64,000 bases of DNA, taken from NCBI RefSeq assembly GCF_001999985.1, contig NZ_CP019645.1:1674001-1738000 (forward strand), written 5' to 3'. Of this stretch, positions 57,472-64,000 are shown piece after piece. Below the pieces are notes generated by a model. It was not told the origin of the DNA. It saw nothing but the letters and a program-made list of their open reading frames with translations, and did no database searches. Numbering within the stretch: position 1 is the first letter of the stretch; each line of letters starts with the position of its first letter. This DNA comes from Helicobacter bilis (lineage in GTDB: Bacteria > Campylobacterota > Campylobacteria > Campylobacterales > Helicobacteraceae). The position numbers and the translations under genes are program-made.

Positions 57472-59322
57472 CTACAATGTATCTGTGCTAATAGTCCTTA
57501 GATAGCCATTCTCACTTAGCATAACATAGAGTTTGCCTAGCACTGCCTTTTTTGTCTCTATGTCTAAATCACTATCTTCTATATGCTGCTTTAAGATTCT
57601 CTCAATCTCTTTTGTATCATAATCTAGGTCATCTAGTACATCGACTATTGTTTGGGCTTCTAATAGATTTGCGATTTCATAGCCTTTATTTAGCTCATCA
57701 TCAAAGATAACGCTAAATTCTGTTGGATGCGTAAAGAGATTATGTCTCATACCTAGCACTTCTTGATACGCTCCAACAAGGAAAAAGCCTAGAAAATACT
57801 CTTCTTTTGACACATCGACATCATGTAAGAAAAGGGGCATTTGCGGATTGAATGAAATCTCACCATCGCTATCACAGGTAATATCCCAAAGGCTTGCCGC
57901 ACGCGTTGGACGGCGATTCAGCCTATCAAGTGGCATAACGGGGAAATTCTGCTCTAATCCCCAGTAGTCTGGCAAACTTTGAAAAAAGCTACAATTAAGC
58001 AAATATCTCTCTTGCACACTTTTTTGTATCTTTAGAATCTCATTATGATTTTTATACTTTAAAAGCTTAATCACTTTTTTGATAATCAAATGCACTAGCA
58101 CTTCAGTATTACTTCTATCCTTTAAGTCGATATAGCCCAAGTCAAAAAGTGTAAGTAAAGATTCCATGTGATCAAGGCTATCATGCAGGTATTCAATCGC
58201 ATTTTTCTCTGTGATAGAGTTATATAAGTCATTTAGCTCTGCTACAAGCGGTGGATTAGAATCTTCTTTTAATTTCAACGCACTCTCTTCATACTCTTGT
58301 GAGAAAAGCTCCAATACAGGAGCTACCAAAACTGCATGTGAAGCGGATATAAAGCGACCAGATTCTATAAAAATATCTGGCTCTAACTCATTTTTATTCT
58401 TTGCTATCTCTTTTAAGCTAAAGACGACATCGCCGCTAAATTCTGTCAAAGTGTAGTTTTTGCAATTCATACTTTCATGCTGTGCGTATTCCACTGCTAA
58501 ACCACCACCAATATTTACTGCGGTAAGATTCTTTGCCCCCATTTTTCTAAGCTCTGCATAAATATTGCCTACTTCTCGAATCGCCTTTTTTAGTGGTGAA
58601 ATATCGCTTATTTGACTGCCGATATGAAAATGTATCATGGTAAATTTATGCAGAAGTTTTGAATGCTCTAGCATTTTCATAGCTTCTAAAAGCTCTGTTG
58701 AAGTTAGTCCAAACTTAGAGGTAATACCCCCGCTTTTTGCCCAAATGCCCGTGCCAACGCTATGCAGTCGTATCCTTAAGCCAATATTAGGATAAGGCTC
58801 TGCCATCTCACTTGCGATTTCTATGATAGTCTTTAGCTCATTTAGCCCCTCTATTGTAAGGGTAATATCATGCCCCATATTTGCCGCGATAAAACCTAGC
58901 GAAATCATCTCTTTATCCTTAAAGCCATTCACGGTTATCGGGCTGCCCTTATTTGTATAAGCCATAGCTACGATAAGCTCTGATTTACTCCCTGCTTCTA
59001 AGCCATAGCATTTGCCTTTGCTAAGCTCGACTAAAGGCAGGACAAAATTTGGCATTTGATTAACTTTTAGGGGGAATACAGCTTTGAAACAGCCTTGATA
59101 CTGATACTCTTTAATGGCGGCATGAAAAGCATCATAAACCTTTGTAATCTGATTTTCTATTAAATGTGGGAATCTTAAAAGCAGTGGTCCTTTATAGCCT
59201 TTTTCTCTTGCTTCTTTTACAATATCAATGAGAGCGGGTTTTACTTTATAATTCACCTTTACCACGCCATCATCGATAATAAAATCATCATTTGACCAAA
59301 ATTTAATGCCATAATCAACCAT
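57472..59322 (-). CDS. speA: Biosynthetic arginine decarboxylase
   Basis: The 616-residue PLP enzyme converts arginine to agmatine, the first step of one polyamine route. Length matches H. pylori SpeA. The PLP lysine is in FPLKVNQM, and GLEAGSKSELIVAM, VNIGGGLAVEY and IFIESGRFISA are the expected barrel motifs. The catalytic cysteine region near the C-terminus fits ALWDITCDSDG. The ATG at 59322 follows GGAGGC; upstream frame is open but has no ribosome site. Confidence 0.93.
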   Translation of the reverse strand: MVDYGIKFWSNDDFIIDDGVVKVNYKVKPALIDIVKEAREKGYKGPLLLRFPHLIENQITKVYDAFHAAIKEYQYQGCFKAVFPLKVNQMPNFVLPLVELSKGKCYGLEAGSKSELIVAMAYTNKGSPITVNGFKDKEMISLGFIAANMGHDITLTIEGLNELKTIIEIASEMAEPYPNIGLRIRLHSVGTGIWAKSGGITSKFGLTSTELLEAMKMLEHSKLLHKFTMIHFHIGSQISDISPLKKAIREVGNIYAELRKMGAKNLTAVNIGGGLAVEYAQHESMNCKNYTLTEFSGDVVFSLKEIAKNKNELEPDIFIESGRFISASHAVLVAPVLELFSQEYEESALKLKEDSNPPLVAELNDLYNSITEKNAIEYLHDSLDHMESLLTLFDLGYIDLKDRSNTEVLVHLIIKKVIKLLKYKNHNEILKIQKSVQERYLLNCSFFQSLPDYWGLEQNFPVMPLDRLNRRPTRAASLWDITCDSDGEISFNPQMPLFLHDVDVSKEEYFLGFFLVGAYQEVLGMRHNLFTHPTEFSVIFDDELNKGYEIANLLEAQTIVDVLDDLDYDTKEIERILKQHIEDSDLDIETKKAVLGKLYVMLSENGYLRTISTDTL

Positions 59323-59637
59323 AATGCCTCCAGATTCTAACACTTCGTTATTTGCTTTGCTATGGATAGCAAAAAGCTTTAAAACATGAAGCACAGATTC
59401 TAGCAAATTTTAATCAAAAATGACAAATTACTTTCATAAATGACTTGGTTGTGATATTTTTGGGAAATACTGCTGGGGTAGAGTAATATAAAAACTTGAT
59501 AGCTACCTTTTTTATAAGGTTTATTGTAATCTTTTATTACTTGATCTAGTGATACTTTGCGATACATAACAATAATACTTGCATAACCTCTCAAGATTCT
59601 ATTTAACTACAAGGTAAAATCACATAAGAATCTATCC

Positions 59638-60933
59638 CTACTTTTTATGCGTGGTTTTATAAGGGATAAGGGCGTATTGTGCAACTTTAGTGTTGCCATA
59701 AGTTATTATGATAGAGCCTTTATTGTTTGCTGCGAGTGTGTATTTTGGCGGATTGTCTTTTGTGTCTGTATTGATACCATAAAAGTTAAGTCGCAGGGCT
59801 AAATCACTATTTGGCACATTGACATGTGTTATATTTCGCTTATACAATTCCTTTGCTATATCTTTTGCTTCATAAAACGAATAGGCAAAGTTATGTTGCA
59901 CATCACTTATATAGTAGGTAATTTTATTGCCAAAAAGAGCTATATTTCCAAATAGTAAAAACAAAATAAGTCCATAAATGCGAATCTTATATCGCATTCT
60001 AAATTGTGGCAAACGAGAACGCAAGTCAAAGAGAATCTTTTGCATAAAAAATGGAATCCCAACGCATAATGGCGGCAAAAAACTCTCAATTTCAATCTTT
60101 TGCCGTGTTGAAAACAGCATGATGAATAAAAATCCAACAAATGGTATGAGATGCAATAATAATGGGGACTTTTTAAAAGTGTAGCTATAAGTAGCAGCGA
60201 CATAATATACAAACAATACAGGCGTAAAAACCAGCGACATAAGCCCCAAAGTATCGAAAAAATATGAATTTGGGACGCCATGTATAGGTGCAAATTGATA
60301 CATATTAACACCAAAACATATCATACTAAAAACCATTGTATAGGCTTTTCGCTTTAAGAGTGCGTAAAAAAAGAGAGCTAAACACAAGATCGCCGCACCA
60401 GAATCTAAAAATACAGCAATAATAAATAACTCATAAGCAATGCGTTTGTAACGCACTTGAAAATACACAATAAGTAAGCATAAAAGTGTTAAAATCCCCA
60501 TGTAAGAGAGAACTAAAGCTTGGGCTGATACACCCGGTATCGCCATAAAAAGTAGCACACATACAATCGAATCGCTACTTTTATGCAAGATATGTAGTGA
60601 AATACTATACATCAGTATGCAATTAAGTATATGCAGACATATAAAGGGCAGACGCATGCCATAGTCATTGAACAATGGATTATGAAAAAAGTGTTGCATA
60701 AGGGATACGCCGATATTTGCAAGATAGCTTGGAAGAGAATCTTTATTAAAAAAATCATGTGCTTCTCTAATATATATACTCGTTTGGCTAGTCATAAAGC
60801 AAAGCAAGGCTACATCAAGCAGTAAAATAAGGCAAAAAGTCGCATGTAGCTTAAGATAATTTATAGAATCTAGCGTTTGAACTCTATGTGTATAGTCATA
60901 TACCTTGCGTTTTGTGCCATGTTTTGTTGTCAT
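59638..60933 (-). CDS. Polytopic GT-C-like membrane protein
   Basis: The 431-residue protein has about nine membrane helices starting with LHATFCLILLLDVALLCFM. An early loop carries REAHDFFNKDS, reminiscent of the acidic motif of GT39-type enzymes, and a C-terminal periplasmic domain follows (ELYKRNITHVNVPNSDLALRLNF). No catalytic residues can be assigned with certainty. It resembles, in plan, membrane glycosyltransferases found in most epsilonproteobacteria. About 310 bases separate its end from the speA start; no ribosome site is clear, and the second ATG context is unremarkable. Confidence 0.6.
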   Translation of the reverse strand: MTTKHGTKRKVYDYTHRVQTLDSINYLKLHATFCLILLLDVALLCFMTSQTSIYIREAHDFFNKDSLPSYLANIGVSLMQHFFHNPLFNDYGMRLPFICLHILNCILMYSISLHILHKSSDSIVCVLLFMAIPGVSAQALVLSYMGILTLLCLLIVYFQVRYKRIAYELFIIAVFLDSGAAILCLALFFYALLKRKAYTMVFSMICFGVNMYQFAPIHGVPNSYFFDTLGLMSLVFTPVLFVYYVAATYSYTFKKSPLLLHLIPFVGFLFIMLFSTRQKIEIESFLPPLCVGIPFFMQKILFDLRSRLPQFRMRYKIRIYGLILFLLFGNIALFGNKITYYISDVQHNFAYSFYEAKDIAKELYKRNITHVNVPNSDLALRLNFYGINTDTKDNPPKYTLAANNKGSIIITYGNTKVAQYALIPYKTTHKK

Positions 60934-61080
60934 TATCTACCTATTTTGTTGCCATTATCTCTAGCATTGCATTGTATGATAAAAATGTAAAGTTCTTGTT
61001 GTCTTTATTTGCTTGTATAAGCATTGAAACAATATGTTGAGATGATCGCATGATATAGAAGTTTAATATTTTACATTGAA

Positions 61081-63510
61081 CTAAAAGTAAGATTCTAAAA
61101 TTTTGGACACCAAACTTTCTGTGTCTATATTAAGCTGTTTTTCAATCTTTTGTGTGTTTCCATGTTTTACAAAAATATCTTCTATCTCAAAGCTTATAAT
61201 CTTTGGAATCTGTGCTAGATTGCCACGCTCTAACTCGCTAAATGCAAACTGCATGATACATGCACCAACACCATTTAGCTTATAACTATCACTCATAACA
61301 AAAATATGCGTATAGTCTCTCAAACACATAGTAAGCATATCAGTATCAAGCGGCTTTAAGCTAATTATATCAAGCAGTGAAGCATGGATATTATGCTCTG
61401 TTAGCAAACTAAGCCATACATCAAGCATACGACCCACACCATTGCCATAGCCTATAAGTAGAATCTTTTTCCTGCTAGATTCTGTGTTATGTTGTATAAA
61501 ATCTTTTGTATGCACTAAGCTATCATATAGCATTTGTGCTTTGTGTGCTTTTAGGTGTGTGTTATAGTTTTGTGCGTTGTGAAGATTCTTCAAGACTATT
61601 CTGCAAGATTCTAAATTCTCATTATCTTGCACCCCAATGCCTTGCACCCGCCCAAATGGTTGAGATTCTAGATTCTTGTCGTTTTGAGTTTTTGACAAAA
61701 GCGAAAAATCTTTATTTGAATCTTTTTTAGATTCCGTGTTAGATACTTCGCCTAAAGGCTCAGTATGACAAGCGGTTGTTTTAGAATCTGTTTGCGTTGT
61801 CTCTTTAGTGCTTTTTGTAGATTCTGTTATGTGTTTATTAGAATCTAAACTTTGAGATATTTCGCTTCGCTCAACATGACAATTATTAGATTCTATATTT
61901 TGCCTTGCTTTTGTATCATAATCTTTTATAATAGAATCTAAACGCATATAGCATTTTTCTAGCATAAACTGCCCTCTAGGATAGCGGATAGCAAGCGGTG
62001 AAGTTACATATTGTGAATATTCAAGTTGCAGGGAAAGTGTGCTATTATCTCTTGGGGCGATGAGAGTTATATTTGGTATGCTTTGCAGATAGGCAATATC
62101 TAGTAAGCCTTGATGCGTTTCACCATCTTCACCCACAATCCCAGCTCTATCAATGCAAAATACAACGGGGAGATTCATAATGCAAGTATCATGCACAATC
62201 TGATCAAATGCTCGTTGTAAAAAAGTAGAATAGATAGCAATATAAGGCTTAAAGCCCTCCTTTGCCATAGCCGCCATAGAGGTTACTGCGTGCTGCTCTG
62301 CTATTGCGACATCAAAGAATCTCTCTGGCATTATATCCATGAGTTTATCTAGCCCTGTGCCACTTGGCATAGCTGCGGTTACGCCTACGATTTTTTCATT
62401 GCGTTGTGCCATACTTAAAAGCGTATCGCTAAACACAGCAGTTGGACTTTTAATCGCACTTTTTGCAATCGCTTGTCCTGTGTTTAAGTCAAATGGGGCA
62501 ACGCCATGCCATTTTTCATATTTACCCTCAGCGATTTGATAGCCCTTGCCCTTTATGGTTTGGCAATGTAGCAGCACGGGACGATTTAAGTAGGCGACAT
62601 TTTTTAGCGTAGTAACGACTTCTTCTATATTATTGCCATCAATTGGTCCTATATAATCAATCCCAAACTCTTCAAATAATAATCCGGGCGTAATGAGTTT
62701 AAAACTCTCTTCAAATCGTTTTGCGATAAAAGTCGTGCCATTTGGCATTTTATCCACGATTTTTTTCACTTTTTCTTTCATGGATTGATACAGCGGACTA
62801 GCGATAGTCTTTGATAGAATCTTAGAAATCGCACCAATAGGCTTTGCAATACTCATTTCATTATCATTTAAGATAATAATTACAGGCAGTTTTAAATCAC
62901 CTAATTCATTCAACGCTTCATAGACTAGCCCCGCACTCATGGAGCCATCGCCTATCATTACAATGGGCTTATGCGGATCATTTCTTAGCTTTTTAGCCTT
63001 AGCAGCACCTACTGCAAGAGAGAGTGAAGTCGAGCTATGCCCTGCTATAAAGTAGTCAAGACTGCTTTCATAAGGTGCGATAAAACCACTTATGCCATCA
63101 ATTTGACGCAAACTCTCAAATGCCTTGTATCGCCCTGTAAGCAATTTATGTGCATAGGCTTGATGACTCACATCATAAATAAATGGGTGCAAAGAGCAGT
63201 CAAACACCGAGTGCATTCCCACAATCAATTCAACCGCTCCAAGCGTAGAGCTTAAATGCCCACCATTTTTACTCACCACTTCTAAGATTCTATGTCGTAT
63301 TAACTCTGCTATGCTTTTTAACTCCGCTATGCTTGCATGTGGCAATAAATGATGAATATCTTCATTATTGAGTAGTTTTTGTGTGATACTACAAGGTGTG
63401 GCTACTTGCTTTGCAGTATCAGTTTGTATATCAAGCTTATCAGCAAGAGTATCAACGAGTGTATCAATAGGTAAAGCCGTATTGCTAGTTGTGGATATAG
63501 ATTGCCGCAT
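61081..63510 (-). CDS. dxs: 1-deoxy-D-xylulose-5-phosphate synthase with large insertion
   Basis: This thiamine-diphosphate enzyme makes DXP from pyruvate and glyceraldehyde-3-phosphate for isoprenoid synthesis. It has FIYDVSHQAYAHKLLTGR, the ThDP-binding GDGSMSAGLVYEALNE, the AIAEQHAVTSMAAMA motif with catalytic glutamate, and CIDRAGIVGEDGETHQG. The protein has 809 residues where about 620 is usual. The surplus (about 170 residues) is a low-complexity insertion between AIRYPRGQF and the C-terminal transketolase domain (KKILLIGYGNGVGRML), partly made of a dispersed repeat (CHVERSEISQ, CHTEPLGEVSN). The join is a domain linker, so activity may be kept. AAGGAGAG precedes the ATG. Confidence 0.94.
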   Translation of the reverse strand: MRQSISTTSNTALPIDTLVDTLADKLDIQTDTAKQVATPCSITQKLLNNEDIHHLLPHASIAELKSIAELIRHRILEVVSKNGGHLSSTLGAVELIVGMHSVFDCSLHPFIYDVSHQAYAHKLLTGRYKAFESLRQIDGISGFIAPYESSLDYFIAGHSSTSLSLAVGAAKAKKLRNDPHKPIVMIGDGSMSAGLVYEALNELGDLKLPVIIILNDNEMSIAKPIGAISKILSKTIASPLYQSMKEKVKKIVDKMPNGTTFIAKRFEESFKLITPGLLFEEFGIDYIGPIDGNNIEEVVTTLKNVAYLNRPVLLHCQTIKGKGYQIAEGKYEKWHGVAPFDLNTGQAIAKSAIKSPTAVFSDTLLSMAQRNEKIVGVTAAMPSGTGLDKLMDIMPERFFDVAIAEQHAVTSMAAMAKEGFKPYIAIYSTFLQRAFDQIVHDTCIMNLPVVFCIDRAGIVGEDGETHQGLLDIAYLQSIPNITLIAPRDNSTLSLQLEYSQYVTSPLAIRYPRGQFMLEKCYMRLDSIIKDYDTKARQNIESNNCHVERSEISQSLDSNKHITESTKSTKETTQTDSKTTACHTEPLGEVSNTESKKDSNKDFSLLSKTQNDKNLESQPFGRVQGIGVQDNENLESCRIVLKNLHNAQNYNTHLKAHKAQMLYDSLVHTKDFIQHNTESSRKKILLIGYGNGVGRMLDVWLSLLTEHNIHASLLDIISLKPLDTDMLTMCLRDYTHIFVMSDSYKLNGVGACIMQFAFSELERGNLAQIPKIISFEIEDIFVKHGNTQKIEKQLNIDTESLVSKILESYF
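61640..61890 (-). repeat. Dispersed repeat inside dxs
   Basis: Read on the coding strand, it holds TGTCATGTTGAGCGAAGCGA then AATATCT (protein CHVERSEIS), then CTTGTCATACTGAGCCTTTA then GGCGAAGTATCT (CHTEPLGEVS), with a GATTTTTCGCTTTTGTCAAA block after. The second block matches the intergenic copies at 20.64-20.92 kb. The reading frame is kept throughout, so the repeat adds residues without a stop. Confidence 0.75.
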
Positions 63511-63781
63511 TATCTCTCCTTTTTGTTCCTTGATATTATAGTGCCCTAGATTTGAGATTCGATAAAATACATGTGAATCCCAAGAATCTGTCCATACAGC
63601 ATAGAGAATCTTAATCCAGAAAATTACGCAACATTATAGCATGTTAATAAAAAAATGCTTGGTGTAAGCGAACATGACACATAAAATCTTTAAAGCAGTA
63701 TAATGCAAAATTTATAGATTCATAGCTTTTTAATCTTATGTAGTGTAACATTGCAATCATGGTTTATAAAAAGGAAAAAAT

Positions 63782-64000
63782 ATGAATAATACAGAAAATA
63801 TACCATTTACACATTTGCATTTACATACAGAATATTCACTACTTGATGGGGCAAATAAGCTTGATGTCTTAGCAAAACGCATAAAAGAGCTTGGCATGAA
63901 TAGTGTTGCAATGACAGACCATGGCAATATGTTTGGGGCTATTGAGTTTTATAAGATTATGAAAAAAGCAGGGATTAAGCCCATTATTGGCATTGAAGCC
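63782..64000 (+). CDS. dnaE: DNA polymerase III alpha subunit (partial, N-terminus)
   Basis: The first 73 codons of the replicative polymerase are present and run off the right edge. The PHP-domain start is clear: [34 protein letters not shown] and [21 protein letters not shown] precedes the ATG at 63782. About 270 bases with no gene separate it from the divergent dxs. Confidence 0.93.
   Translation, partial: MNNTENIPFTHLHLHTEYSLLDGANKLDVLAKRIKELGMNSVAMTDHGNMFGAIEFYKIMKKAGIKPIIGIEA

Noticed and set aside
59400-59594. 64-codon minus-strand frame overlapping the upstream extension of speA
   Set aside because: No ribosome site, no recognisable motif, and it lies in the leader between two well-supported genes.
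1-64000. CRISPR arrays, insertion sequences or prophage
   Set aside because: No regularly spaced direct repeats, transposase or phage structural genes were seen on either strand.

Overview
The window is about 64 kb of AT-rich DNA from a Helicobacter-type epsilonproteobacterium, most likely an enterohepatic species. The evidence is an ArsR-type acid regulator very close to the H. pylori protein as I remember it, a CznABC-type metal pump, ccoG, lutBC, mraY, biosynthetic speA, many small outer-membrane-barrel proteins, and 13-base C/G tracts of the phase-variation type. There is one tRNA (Met, CAT), no rRNA, no CRISPR array and no insertion sequence.

Layout: 1-6.3 kb holds an RND adaptor (cut by the left edge), a decayed MORN-repeat gene, ferritin and three secreted or barrel proteins. 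6.6-10.7 kb is a PP2C phosphatase / VWA protein / protein kinase operon of the TerY-P triad type. 11-21 kb holds an ABC-F ATPase, ccoG, a frameshifted dynamin-like GTPase, lutB-lutC and pgi. 21-26 kb holds a DUF805+MORN protein and a 1060-residue PutA-like protein that seems to have lost its active sites. 26-40 kb holds two glycosyltransferases (one with a G13 tract), mraY, a Dsb protein, arsR, a lipoprotein, ung, tRNA-Met, htpG, dedA, carbonic anhydrase, gltX and a radical SAM gene switched off by a C13 tract. 40.8-46.3 kb is a remodelled DNA phosphorothioation (Dnd) cluster. 46.6-49.5 kb holds nucleotide-sugar genes (RmlC-like, ColD-like, Fcl-like). 49.7-55.3 kb is cznABC. The right end holds an orphan T2SS-F-like gene, speA, a GT-C membrane protein, dxs with a repeat-derived insertion, and the start of dnaE.

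The most interesting system is the Dnd cluster. A rhodanese domain is encoded in frame with DndC if one base is added to a 13-C tract (C14, or C11). As assembled the gene is split in two. The restored product would be one 587-residue rhodanese-DndC protein, which suggests a phase-variable sulfur-donor/sulfur-transfer enzyme with its own persulfide carrier. Downstream, dndD survives only as its first ~60 codons. A DNA methyltransferase and a GIY-YIG-type nuclease gene occupy the place of the rest, followed by a DndE-like/FtsK fusion.

Other recurring themes are four C/G tracts, all 13 bases long; several single-base frameshifts in A/T runs (PP2C, dynamin, MORN), which could be real decay, switching or sequencing error; and a strongly over-used word GATTCTA/GAATCTA, which appears in proteins as low-complexity DS/ES-rich insertions and, in dxs, as a repeat also found between pgi and the next gene. 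All calls are by reading alone; no database search was run.
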